Assembly (NCBI GenBank): GCA_963775805.1
Contig: CAVZKG010000001.1
Coordinates: forward strand, 2,108,001 to 2,172,000
Direction of reading: 5' to 3'
Source: JAFAMB01 sp963775805
GTDB taxonomy: Bacteria > Verrucomicrobiota > Verrucomicrobiia > Chthoniobacterales > JAFAMB01
DNA length: 64,000 nucleotides
Position 1 is the first letter of the stretch; the number at the start of each line of letters is the position of its first letter. The notes beneath the pieces were generated by a model that saw nothing but the letters and a program-made list of their open reading frames with translations, made no database searches and had not been told where the DNA came from. The position numbers and the translations under genes are program-made. Positions 52,454 through 60,972 of the stretch are shown piece after piece.

Positions 52454-53341
52454 ATGCCTCCAATTGAGCGAAACGCCAGCCGATCTAAGAACGGAAAAGG
52501 CTGGCGAATCGCTTGGTTTTTCGTTGGACCATTCCTGTTCTTCTATTGCCTGTTCCTGGTCTACCCGGCTTTGCAGGTCGCTTGGCTGAGCCTTACAAAT
52601 TCGGATATTGCCGGCCAAGGTCGTTTTGTAGGGCTAGCGAACTATGTTGAACTCGCACGAGATGCGGATTTCCTGGCATCGGTCTGGCACACGATCTATT
52701 TCATCCTCCTCACGGTCGTCCCGAACACCCTCGTTGGTTTTCTATTTGCATTGCTCGTAGTCCGTCTTCGCCGCCTTCGATTGGCGGTGCTTTCGGCTTT
52801 CTTTCTTCCCTACATTTTACCAGTCAGTGTCGTAACGACCGCAGCACTCTGGTTGCTCGATACGAATTTCGGCATCGTGAACTACGTTTTGTCTTCCCAG
52901 ATCACCTTTTTCGCTGATCCCTTCTGGGCGATGCCGGGAGTCGCGATGGTGACGATCTGGTGGACCGTGGGATTCAACATGCTCCTCTTTATCGCCGGGC
53001 TGCAGAATATCCCCATCGATCTCTACGAAGCCGCAGCGCTCGACGGCGCGAATAAGTTTCATCAATTTCTTTTCATTACCTGTCCATTAATTTGGCCCGT
53101 CACCAGTCTCGTGCTGGTTTTACAGCTGATCCTTCAATTCAAAATCTTCGATCAGGTCTATCTGCTGACATTCGGAGGCCCATACAATTCGACAGTGGTG
53201 GTCCTTCTGTATATGTACCGGGAGGCTTTCCAACAAAATCGAGGAGGGTACGCGGCCGCAGTTGCCATTGTCCTGGTAGCAGTCATCATCGTGGTATCGG
53301 CCCTGCAATTTAAGCTGTTGAACAGGAGACGCGCGAAATGA
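52454..53341 (+). CDS. Sugar ABC transporter permease (MalF type)
   Basis: 295 residues, six membrane segments, first one AWFFVGPFLFFYCLFLVYPALQVAWLSL. EAA loop: LYEAAALDGANKFHQFLFITCPL. The stop overlaps the start of the second permease by 4 nt (ATGA), so translation is coupled. No ATPase gene is in the unit. Confidence 0.92.
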   Translation: MPPIERNASRSKNGKGWRIAWFFVGPFLFFYCLFLVYPALQVAWLSLTNSDIAGQGRFVGLANYVELARDADFLASVWHTIYFILLTVVPNTLVGFLFALLVVRLRRLRLAVLSAFFLPYILPVSVVTTAALWLLDTNFGIVNYVLSSQITFFADPFWAMPGVAMVTIWWTVGFNMLLFIAGLQNIPIDLYEAAALDGANKFHQFLFITCPLIWPVTSLVLVLQLILQFKIFDQVYLLTFGGPYNSTVVVLLYMYREAFQQNRGGYAAAVAIVLVAVIIVVSALQFKLLNRRRAK

Positions 53342-54168
53342 AAATGCGACGATTCTCGATCCTCGGCATTATCTGCACTGCCCTGACAGTGGTCATGGCG
53401 CTGGCCTGGATTTTTCCGATCTACTGGATCGGATCCACAGCTTTCAAAAGCGAGACCGACACAATCGCCCTGCCGCCTAAGCTGTTTCCATGGCCGATTG
53501 ACTTTGAGGCGTTTGGATATGTTATCCAGAACAGCCCCATCTTCAGATGGTACCTGAACACGGTAATCGTTTCTTTGTCGGTTACCTTTCTCTCTATCTT
53601 ACTTTCGCTGATGTGTGCATACGCCCTCTCACGATTGGAATTCAAAGGAAAGCATCTGATTTACGCCGCGTTGTTAATTGGATTCATGCTTCCGTTCGGT
53701 GCTCTGGCGATCCCTCTTTTCATGCAGATGAACAGCCTGAATCTGGTAAATTCCTACCTTGGTCTAATCCTCCCGCAGATCGCAGCCCCGCTCTCAGTCA
53801 TCGTGTTCAAGCAGTTTTTCGACGAGGTGCCCCGCGATTTCCGAGATGCAGCCCTGATCGATGGAGCAACCGATACAAGGATTTTATTCGGGATCTATCT
53901 TCCGATGAATTGGAGCATCACCTGGGCGATGAGCATCATCACGTTTATTGGAACCTGGAACAATTTTCTCTGGCCGTTAATCATTACGAACTCCACTCAG
54001 ATGCTGACTATTCCTGTAGGAATGACCCAGGTCCAATCTGCCTGGGGTATTGCATTTGCTAAAACTTCGGCGATCGCCGTTCTCGCTTCGATCCCAACAG
54101 CTGCCGCCTACCTGATTTTCCAGAAACGAGTCACGCAAGGGGTGATGGCAGCCGCAGGCTTGAAGTAG
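53338..54168 (+). CDS. Sugar ABC transporter permease (MalG type)
   Basis: 276 residues with six membrane segments. EAA-loop equivalent: FRDAALIDGATDTRILFGIYLPM, followed by NWSITWAMSIITFIGTWNNFLWPLI. It pairs with the preceding MalF-type permease and uses an ATPase encoded elsewhere. The GntR/FadR regulator follows 57 bp on. Confidence 0.92.
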   Translation: MKMRRFSILGIICTALTVVMALAWIFPIYWIGSTAFKSETDTIALPPKLFPWPIDFEAFGYVIQNSPIFRWYLNTVIVSLSVTFLSILLSLMCAYALSRLEFKGKHLIYAALLIGFMLPFGALAIPLFMQMNSLNLVNSYLGLILPQIAAPLSVIVFKQFFDEVPRDFRDAALIDGATDTRILFGIYLPMNWSITWAMSIITFIGTWNNFLWPLIITNSTQMLTIPVGMTQVQSAWGIAFAKTSAIAVLASIPTAAAYLIFQKRVTQGVMAAAGLK

Positions 54169-54225
54169 AAGAAAATCGCTTGTGATCAATCCACCTTCTG
54201 CCATCAATTTACTGCCTTTCGTGGG

Positions 54226-55047
54226 ATGAAACGTATCAACCGTCCCGCCCAACGAGGCGACGCAGAACGAGCTTCGCTTATGAGGTCCCCCCTACCAATC
54301 CACAACCTTCACGACCGGGGAGAGTCCACTCCCGCATCCGGTGTCGTCGAACGACTCGCGATCTCGATTGCACGCGATATCGTTCGCGGTACCTGGAAAC
54401 CAAACGAGACGTTACCAATTGAACTGGCACTTGCTCAGCGATTGGGTGCAGGCCGCAACGCGGTGAGGGAAGCGGTCAAGATACTTGCAGCCAAGGGATT
54501 GTTGCGAACCGAACGACGGACCGGCACAACGGTGCGCCCGGAATCCTCCTGGAATCTTTTGGATGCCGAGCTTCTAAAATGGATTTTGCCGGCTTCGTCC
54601 GACAGCGAAGCTCTGTTGGACGAACTTTCGGAGCTTCGCGCCCTTATCGAACCGACAACAGCAACCCTTGCTGCGGTTCACGCCTCTGCGCTTGAAACGA
54701 TGCGGCTCTTTGAAGTATATGACGAAATTGAGAGAGGCGATGACCGGACGGCAATCAATGCCAGAGTCAAGTTTCATGAACTCCTTTTCGGGGCAAGTCA
54801 CAACCGGTTCCTAACCGCACTTGCGCCGGCTTTTTCGCTGCTGATCCGCTCAAACCTTGAGGTCGTGACTCGGTCCGGCAACCCGGTCTCCCGGAATCTA
54901 AAGGACCATCGGCAGATTGCAGATGCCCTCTCCCGTCGAGATCCGGAATCTGCGCGCCGCGCCGCGCGGAAACTGTTGGAGAAGGAAGCTGCAGATTTCT
55001 CAGCGTCGCAAAAGCGCGAGCGCCGCAAAAAAGATCAAGAAGCCTGA
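54226..55047 (+). CDS. GntR-family (FadR subfamily) transcriptional regulator
   Basis: 273 residues. The winged helix is at about 40-105 (VVERLAISIARDIVRGTWKPNETLPIELALAQRLGAGRNAVREAVKILAAKGLLRTERRTGTTVRP), and the FCD-type all-helical effector domain follows (LLDELSELRALIEPTTATLAAVHAS, FHELLFGASHNRFL, DHRQIADALSRRDPESARRAARKLL). FadR-type FCD proteins commonly sense sugar acids or carboxylates; L-arabinonate or its product is a reasonable guess since the dehydratase gene faces it with only 37 bp between stop codons. The first 35 residues are not conserved, so the start may be later. Confidence 0.9.
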   Translation: MKRINRPAQRGDAERASLMRSPLPIHNLHDRGESTPASGVVERLAISIARDIVRGTWKPNETLPIELALAQRLGAGRNAVREAVKILAAKGLLRTERRTGTTVRPESSWNLLDAELLKWILPASSDSEALLDELSELRALIEPTTATLAAVHASALETMRLFEVYDEIERGDDRTAINARVKFHELLFGASHNRFLTALAPAFSLLIRSNLEVVTRSGNPVSRNLKDHRQIADALSRRDPESARRAARKLLEKEAADFSASQKRERRKKDQEA

Positions 55048-55084
55048 ACCTTCTTTGAGCGCGGACGCTCAAAGGATATTTGGG

Positions 55085-56812
55085 TTAATGGGAGTGCCTT
55101 GGAATTTCCGCTCCACTTTTTCCAACCAGGAAATCGAAATCGACGCCCTGATCGGCTTGGAGCACATGGTCGAAAAAGAGTCTGTACCATCCCCTCGCCG
55201 GCGGTTGAGGTGGTATCCATCCGGCTTTTCGCCGCGCCAGTTCGTCATCGGAAACTTCGAGATGTAATTTCCGCTCCGGAACATTCAACTCGATGATATC
55301 TCCGGTCTTAACCAGGGCAAGCGGGCCACCCGCTGCCGCTTCCGGCGCAACGTGAAGCACCACGGTTCCAAAGGCGGTTCCGCTCATTCTTCCATCAGAG
55401 ACACGGACGATATCTGTGATTCCCCTGCGCAAGAGTTTCGGTGGCAATGGCATATTGCCAACCTCGGCAAATCCTGGATAACCCTTCGGCCCAGCACCCT
55501 TGAGAACCATCACACAGGTTTCGTCAATATCGAGGTTTTCGTCATCGATCGCATTGTGAAGATGCTCAATGTCCTCGAAAACGACAGCTCGTCCTCGGTG
55601 CACCAGTAATTCCGGGGTCGCCGCCGAAGGCTTAATCACGGCCCCTTGAGGCGCGAGATTGCCACGCAAAACAGCAATTCCGGAATGCGCTTTAAACGGT
55701 TTCGCGAATGAATAAATCACTTCACGATTGTAACACTGGGCACCCTTCACATTCTCCCAGATCGATTTCCCGTTCACCGTTAGAGCCTCTTTGTGCAGAG
55801 CACCGGCTTCACCGAGTTCTCGCAAAATAACCGGTAAACCACCCGCGTAGTAGAAATCTTCCATTAAGTACTCGCCGGCTGGCTGGAGGTTCAGCAAACA
55901 AGGAAGATCCGCGCCGAGCTCCATGTCGTCCAGATTCAGAGGCACGCCGACACGGCCGGCGAGGGCCAGCAAGTGAACCACCGCATTCGTCGATCCGCCA
56001 ATTGCAGCATTCGTGCGGATTGCGTTCTCGAAGGCGTTTCGAGTCAGGATTTTATCCATTGTCAGATTTTCGCCCACCATCTCTACGATTCGTCTCCCGG
56101 CCATATGCGCCAGCACCTGACGGCGTGCATCGACCGCTGGAATCGCAGCGTTATGCGGGAGCCCCATTCCAAGCGATTCGACCATAGAAGCCATCGTCGA
56201 AGCGGTGCCCATCGTCATGCAATGGCCGCGGGACCGGTTCATACACGACTCAGCTTCGAGGAAATCCTTCATCTCCATTTTGCCGGCACGGACTGCTTCG
56301 GAGAGTTGCCAGACACCGGTCCCGGACCCGATTCTCTGACCCCGGAAACAGCCATTGAGCATCGGCCCACCGGATACAACCAGAGTCGGCAAATTACAGC
56401 TTGCGGCGCCCATCATTAACGACGGCGTCGTCTTGTCGCACCCGCAAAGCAGAACTACACCATCGATCGGGTTCCCTCGAATCGATTCCTCAACATCCAT
56501 CGAAGCAAGGTTGCGGAACAACATCGCGGTTGGACGAAGATTCGTCTCACCGAGCGACATCACCGGAAACTCGACTGGAAAACCGCCCAGTTCGTAGACC
56601 CCTTTTTTGACATACTCAGCCAGCTCGCGAAAATGCGCGTTACAGGGTGTCAGCTCGGACCATGTATTACAAATGCCGATGACCGGTCGGCCATCAAATA
56701 GATGATCGGGGAGTCCCTGGTTCTTCATCCAGGCGCGATGAAGAAAGGTATTCCGATCAAATGGCCCGAACCAGGCCTGACTACGCAAAGGGGACAGTAC
56801 TTTCTTATCCAT
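55085..56812 (-). CDS. araC: L-arabinonate dehydratase (IlvD/Edd family)
   Basis: 575 residues. It removes water from L-arabinonate to 2-keto-3-deoxy-L-arabinonate in the non-phosphorylating arabinose route. Cluster and metal residues stand at the places known for the sugar-acid subgroup: Cys57 (ELTPCNAHFR), Glu89 (MSLGET), Cys125-Asp126-Lys127 (GCDKTTP) and Cys198 (GHCMTMGTASTM), and the start SQAWFGPFDRNTFLHRAWMKNQG is the sugar-acid type, not IlvD. Substrate could also be another pentonate such as D-xylonate or D-fuconate, so the gene name is tentative. It is on the opposite strand from the rest of the unit, convergent with the regulator. Confidence 0.85.
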   Translation of the reverse strand: MDKKVLSPLRSQAWFGPFDRNTFLHRAWMKNQGLPDHLFDGRPVIGICNTWSELTPCNAHFRELAEYVKKGVYELGGFPVEFPVMSLGETNLRPTAMLFRNLASMDVEESIRGNPIDGVVLLCGCDKTTPSLMMGAASCNLPTLVVSGGPMLNGCFRGQRIGSGTGVWQLSEAVRAGKMEMKDFLEAESCMNRSRGHCMTMGTASTMASMVESLGMGLPHNAAIPAVDARRQVLAHMAGRRIVEMVGENLTMDKILTRNAFENAIRTNAAIGGSTNAVVHLLALAGRVGVPLNLDDMELGADLPCLLNLQPAGEYLMEDFYYAGGLPVILRELGEAGALHKEALTVNGKSIWENVKGAQCYNREVIYSFAKPFKAHSGIAVLRGNLAPQGAVIKPSAATPELLVHRGRAVVFEDIEHLHNAIDDENLDIDETCVMVLKGAGPKGYPGFAEVGNMPLPPKLLRRGITDIVRVSDGRMSGTAFGTVVLHVAPEAAAGGPLALVKTGDIIELNVPERKLHLEVSDDELARRKAGWIPPQPPARGWYRLFFDHVLQADQGVDFDFLVGKSGAEIPRHSH

Positions 56813-56817
56813 GAGGG

Positions 56818-56856
56818 GAAGTTGTCAGAAGAAGTTGTCAGAAGAAGTTGTCAGAA
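56818..56856 (+). repeat. 13-bp tandem repeat, 3 copies
   Basis: Three exact copies of GAAGTTGTCAGAA, 5 bp upstream of the dehydratase start. Further GTCAGTTGTCAG and CAACTGGCAAC phrases follow at 56862-56880 and 56942-56965, so the short promoter region of the dehydratase and the end of the SMI1 gene are both made of this repeat. Confidence 0.9.
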
Positions 56857-56964
56857 TCCAGTGTCAGTTGTCAGCGGCGGCTTTTGGTAGTCAAAGGAGC
56901 TATTTATCGGAAAGGCGCAAACTAAGTAGCTCTTCCCATCTGACAACTGGCAACTGACAACTTC

Positions 56965-57414
56965 CTAAGTGTCGACCCCGAAAGCCTCGGTGGCGATGAG
57001 CTGATAAAAGTCTTCGTAATCAGTCCCGGAGAGTTCATATCCAAGATCCTGATCGGCGAACCAGACTTCCCGGGAGCAAACGCCACTTTCAACCACAAAA
57101 CCGTAGAAATTGCTTTTGCCGTCATCCACGACCGGCACCCAGGTCAATTTTTCGAAAGATTCTTGACCTTTCCAGAGTGAAAAATCGCTTTCCGGATCGA
57201 GGGAAAAGACGGTGATCGTCCCGATATCGCCGGCGCCAAAGCGCTTTATGAAATTTCGATACTCCTCGGGCAAGGTAAACCCGGCTTTTTGCTCGAGTTT
57301 CGCCAGTTTTTCTTCCTTCATCGGCTTGTCCCGGATAAAAAATTCCGAATCAAGCTGCTCAGGATCTTCTTCCCGAATCTCCTGAATCAAATCATCAAAT
57401 TCGTCCTGAGTCAT
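56965..57414 (-). CDS. SMI1/KNR4 (SUKH) family protein
   Basis: 149 residues, all cytoplasmic. SUKH-fold pattern: EEKLAKLEQKAGFTLPEEYRNFIKRFGAGDIG in the N-terminal half and LTWVPVVDDGKSNFYGFVVESGVCSREVWFADQD in the second, with YEDFYQLI at the end. The family includes immunity proteins for polymorphic toxins, but many single genes have other or unknown roles; no toxin gene lies nearby. Confidence 0.85.
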   Translation of the reverse strand: MTQDEFDDLIQEIREEDPEQLDSEFFIRDKPMKEEKLAKLEQKAGFTLPEEYRNFIKRFGAGDIGTITVFSLDPESDFSLWKGQESFEKLTWVPVVDDGKSNFYGFVVESGVCSREVWFADQDLGYELSGTDYEDFYQLIATEAFGVDT

Positions 57415-57531
57415 ACTTTGTGCTTGGGTTCCGAATCGGACACTGCCCTTAGATCGGAATCACGCAAGTCGAGTTTTACCATTTTATTTATCAACCGTCC
57501 GTGTCCCCTCGAACGCACACCTGAATCGCTT

Positions 57532-57577
57532 GGCGTGAAAATCTCACGAACCAAAGCGTTCGCGAGATTTTCACGCC
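57532..57577. terminator. Stop-proximal hairpin, copy C
   Basis: A 19-bp stem with one mismatch, GGCGTGAAAATCTCACGAA against 57559-57577, loop CCAAAGCG. It lies 12 bp behind the biotin synthase stop. The arm sequence GTGAAAATCTCAC and loop CAAAGCG are shared with copies A, B and D. Confidence 0.6.
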
Positions 57578-57588
57578 TTCGATTCCTA

Positions 57589-58545
57589 TCACAGGGACCG
57601 TGATCCTGCGGCGACGGACTGCGGAACCAAGTCAAGAGTTCGGAGCAACTCCCGGTCGTGGTCGACGCCGGGATTGGCTGCGGTGAGAAGCTTATCGCCG
57701 TAAAAGATGGAATTGGCACCGGCAAAGAGGCAGAGCGCCTGGGCTTCTTTCGAAAGCCGCGTCCGTCCGGCAGATAGACGCACTTTAGCTCTTGGCAAAG
57801 CAATTCGCGTGGTGGCAATCAAGCGAACAAGTTCAAATACGTCCACCGGTGCCTGTTCCTCCAGCGGTGTCCCAGGCATCGGTATCAAACAATTGATCGG
57901 AACGCTCTCTGGTGCCGGATCGAAATTGGTCAACACTTCGAGCATCTTGAGCCGATCGAGTTCTGTCTCACCCATACCGATTATTCCGCCGCAGCAAACT
58001 GACATGTTCGCCTGCTGGACAGCTCGAATTGTGTCGAGCCGATCCGCATAACTGTGCGTGGAGACGATCTCGGGATAATACTCTTCCGAGGTGTCAATGT
58101 TGTGATTGTAGGCCGTGACACCCGCTTCCTTGAGTTTTTGCGCCTCCACCAAACTCAGGTGTCCTAGCGTGACACAAACTTCCATTCCGAGTTTGCTAAC
58201 CTGTCGGATAATACCAAGTACCTGCTCAAACTTTGCGTCTCCATCCCGAACCCCTTTCCACGCAGCGCCCATACAAAACCGTGTCGAACCGTTTTCACAC
58301 GCCCGGCGAGCGAACGCGAGCACTTGCTCCGTGTCCATAAGCTTTTCGTTCCGCACCCCTGTATGATAACGGGCGCTTTGCGCGCAGTAGGCACAATCCT
58401 CGCTGCATCCTCCCGTCTTGATGCTTAAAAGGGTGCAAAGCTGGACTTCATCCCTGTTCCAATGCGAAACAAATGTCGCACGAGCGCGTTCAAGCAACTC
58501 GAAAAATGGCGTGGCGTAAATACGCTGGAGTTCGTTTAGCGTCAT
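57589..58545 (-). CDS. bioB: Biotin synthase
   Basis: 318 residues. Radical SAM cysteines Cys47, Cys51 and Cys54 in GGCSEDCAYCAQSARY; RFCMGAAWKGVRDGD, EVCVTLGHLSLVEAQKLKEAGVTAYNHNIDTSEEYYPEIVSTHSY, SVCCGGIIGMGE and the C-terminal ARVRLSAGRTRL (radical SAM/biotin type, usually R.SAGR) complete the pattern. It inserts sulfur into dethiobiotin using two iron-sulfur clusters. No other bio gene is near. ATG start at 58545. Confidence 0.96.
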   Translation of the reverse strand: MTLNELQRIYATPFFELLERARATFVSHWNRDEVQLCTLLSIKTGGCSEDCAYCAQSARYHTGVRNEKLMDTEQVLAFARRACENGSTRFCMGAAWKGVRDGDAKFEQVLGIIRQVSKLGMEVCVTLGHLSLVEAQKLKEAGVTAYNHNIDTSEEYYPEIVSTHSYADRLDTIRAVQQANMSVCCGGIIGMGETELDRLKMLEVLTNFDPAPESVPINCLIPMPGTPLEEQAPVDVFELVRLIATTRIALPRAKVRLSAGRTRLSKEAQALCLFAGANSIFYGDKLLTAANPGVDHDRELLRTLDLVPQSVAAGSRSL

Positions 58546-58615
58546 GAGTTAACGGCTGAAATTAGTGTCCTGTATCCGAAATAGGATGGACTTAAGTATT
58601 TCGGCGCAGGGATAC

Positions 58616-59320
58616 TTAGAACCCGGTGGTCCATCGTCCCGTCACAGAAACGAGAACCGGCAGTTCATTCGTCATGTACTGCGTCTTGCCCACGGCCCCA
58701 ATCAATTTCGCGCCAGTGGCCTTATACCACATCTTCGACATGCTCTCGCCTGTGTAACATCCCCAGCTTTGCACATGGGCATCTCGGGTAAAAATGCCGT
58801 GATGCAATTTCATGGCTAGTTCGTCTTCATGCAGCCAAACTTTGGAAGCACTGCCAATTTCGTTGCTGTAATCAAGCATGAAGCAAGCCCTGTTAGAATG
58901 CCCGAAATAGTCAAAAGTCTCGATCTTGTGATGGGGACGATCGTCACCGTAGTTCAGATAGTAACAGAACTGCTCCGTATTATTAAAGAAGACCAGGTTA
59001 AGTCCAAATTTGTCGCGAACCGATTGGATCACGGCAAAAATATTTTCGTGTTCCTGCGTCTGGCGGCGCTCGTAACCTCGCTGATAGACCATCCAGGTGA
59101 TCTTTGCGGAGGGCCCATATTGCTGCCGCAGCTGTTCGATTCGGATTCGGCTAGCCCGAACGAAGTTGAGCCACCAGTTGTCATGCGGCTGCAGCTTGTA
59201 TTTCTCCCATTCCATCAAAGAAGGCGAGCCAGTAAGTACGATGTGCTCACCCTGATCCTGTGCGATCGCAGCCGACCCCAGAATCAAACTGATACTTATG
59301 AACAAGAGCAATCGGGCCAT
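58616..59320 (-). CDS. Secreted protein of unknown function with a His/Cys pattern like clan CD peptidases
   Basis: 234 residues with a signal peptide (MARLLLFISISLILGSAAIAQ). The core alternates strands and helices: AKITWMVYQRGYERR, NIFAVIQSVRDKFGLNLVFFNN, IETFDYFGHSNRACFML, AHVQSWGCYTGESMSKMWYKATGAKLIGAVGKTQY. A strand ending in GHS, then some 50 residues further a strand ending in GC, resembles the His and Cys dyad in caspase-like, CHAT and DUF4347-type proteins, but I cannot show the family. It is the last gene of a minus-strand run and lies 10 bp behind the membrane protein gene. Confidence 0.6.
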   Translation of the reverse strand: MARLLLFISISLILGSAAIAQDQGEHIVLTGSPSLMEWEKYKLQPHDNWWLNFVRASRIRIEQLRQQYGPSAKITWMVYQRGYERRQTQEHENIFAVIQSVRDKFGLNLVFFNNTEQFCYYLNYGDDRPHHKIETFDYFGHSNRACFMLDYSNEIGSASKVWLHEDELAMKLHHGIFTRDAHVQSWGCYTGESMSKMWYKATGAKLIGAVGKTQYMTNELPVLVSVTGRWTTGF

Positions 59321-59330
59321 GGCTTTGCTT

Positions 59331-60917
59331 TTAGCGCGAGTTTCGAGAACTTTCCAGTCTTTCCATTAGGACGGTTCCGAGCAATGAGATGCCAAGGAAC
59401 AGCGCAAACTGAAACAGCGAGTAGACAGGGAGATAGAACCGGGCACCAAAAAATGTGCTGATACAGTTCCCGAAAGAGATCAGGGCTCCGACAACGATCA
59501 TACTGGTGACATACGCACTGCCAGTCTGGGTCCGCGGCCCGCATCGTTCAATCAGAAGGGCAAGACCGGCAAGCAGAAGCCCAATGCCCGCCATCGTCAC
59601 CATCGGAATGCCGTCGGCCAAATGAAAATAGGCGATCCTTTTCCAGGTCGCTTCATAGAACCCCTGGTCATGTTCGAACGAGGCCAATCCCCTGAGTCTG
59701 CCGTATCTGGCGATTGGCAATTGAGTTTGCAACCAGTCAGTCAAGATAAACGGCGGAGAGGCGAGATCGGTCTGAGTGAAAAAGGGCCATCGTTTGAAGT
59801 CTGTTCGGACGGCTCGGAGAAAATGGGGTTCGCCCGATAGCAAAACGGTCGTCGCGATGCGATTCAACTTGAGATCGATCTGCCAGGTTCTGTGTTGCAT
59901 CTCCCTTAACCCGGATCGAGAAAGGATTTCATCGATCTTGTAAAACAAAAACATGTCGGCCCACTTATCTCCTCTGCTAAGCGACTGGTCTAACGCGTCA
60001 AGTGCTTCGGTTACCGCGGGATCTTTCACTTTCGCGCCGATCTGACCTAGGATCGCGCTCCTCTTTTGCTCCGTCAGATCCCGCAAATAGCTAAGTCGCC
60101 ACTCGAATGTCTCACCAAACGTCGAACGGTATGGGACCCGAAACAACCAGCACATTGTCTGTTGGATCAGGATCGAGCCACCAATTGCGCAGAGTCCGGC
60201 GAAAACAAAGATCAAAAACCGGCGCCCATAGCGGAATCGAGATTGATTGCGCTCCCTCACCGATTCAGTCGTTGAATTGGGCCGAACAAGTATTTCCTTC
60301 AGAGCGAACGGCAACAGGGCAATCGGCATTAAGGCGGCAAATATCGTGTTTATCTGCCGGGTTAACGCCGCAACAAGCAATAGTCCGAAAAAGCCGATGA
60401 CCATCCTCCGGGTCAGATTTGCCGTTGCAACACAACGCAACCCGGCGGCCAAGATCAATATCACGAGCACGTTGCTGAACGCTTCGCTTCCGACGCAATG
60501 GGCATAGACATAGAGCCAAGGCGTTAGCGCGAATCCGATCGCAAACAACGCCCGGAATAGAAACCGATCGCTGAGAACCGTCACAGCGCAATAGAGCGAC
60601 AAAATCAGGAACACGTGCTGACAAACGATCAAGCTATAGACCCCGGCATTGTTTAGTGGGGTGATGCTGATCGAAAGGTATGGAAGACCATGGCCAGTCA
60701 GTAGACTCCCAAAAATACTCCCGCTAAAAACGATCAATCGCCCGCCAAGACAATAGGCAGGCAGCCAATGAATAATCCCTTTTGGAGCGAATGTTGAAGC
60801 GATCTCGTTAAAGCCGTCTGAATCCCTCCAGAGAGGCGGTAAGCAGATCAACAAATAAACCGAAGGAATTGCGAGGATCAGCAGCAAAACCCAGCATCTG
60901 AAACTCCTAACCCGCAT
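59331..60917 (-). CDS. Multi-pass membrane protein, possibly GT-C-like
   Basis: 528 residues with about ten membrane segments in two groups (7-25, 60-215 and 455-515), split by a long soluble-looking segment (about 220-420). The first loop, LPPLWRDSDGFNEIASTF, has an acidic DSD pair after helix 1, as in GT-C enzymes, but other marks are missing. No family name. Its stop is 10 bp before the secreted protein gene, suggesting co-transcription. Confidence 0.55.
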   Translation of the reverse strand: MRVRSFRCWVLLLILAIPSVYLLICLPPLWRDSDGFNEIASTFAPKGIIHWLPAYCLGGRLIVFSGSIFGSLLTGHGLPYLSISITPLNNAGVYSLIVCQHVFLILSLYCAVTVLSDRFLFRALFAIGFALTPWLYVYAHCVGSEAFSNVLVILILAAGLRCVATANLTRRMVIGFFGLLLVAALTRQINTIFAALMPIALLPFALKEILVRPNSTTESVRERNQSRFRYGRRFLIFVFAGLCAIGGSILIQQTMCWLFRVPYRSTFGETFEWRLSYLRDLTEQKRSAILGQIGAKVKDPAVTEALDALDQSLSRGDKWADMFLFYKIDEILSRSGLREMQHRTWQIDLKLNRIATTVLLSGEPHFLRAVRTDFKRWPFFTQTDLASPPFILTDWLQTQLPIARYGRLRGLASFEHDQGFYEATWKRIAYFHLADGIPMVTMAGIGLLLAGLALLIERCGPRTQTGSAYVTSMIVVGALISFGNCISTFFGARFYLPVYSLFQFALFLGISLLGTVLMERLESSRNSR

Positions 60918-60927
60918 TTCTCACCTC

Positions 60928-60972
60928 AGCCCGAAAAATCGCACAAGCGCTTTGCTTTGCGATTGTTTGGCT
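60928..60972. terminator. Stop-proximal hairpin, copy D
   Basis: AGCC at 60928 pairs with GGCT at 60969-60972; the inner stem AATCGCA/TGCGATT closes around CAAGCGCTTTGCTT. It overlaps the stop codon of the alpha/beta hydrolase gene. Read on that strand, the loop has CAAAGCG as in copies B and C. Confidence 0.5.

Noticed and set aside
56965..57414. Polymorphic toxin/immunity pair
   Set aside because: A SUKH-family gene is present, but no large secreted toxin or recombination repeat lies near it.
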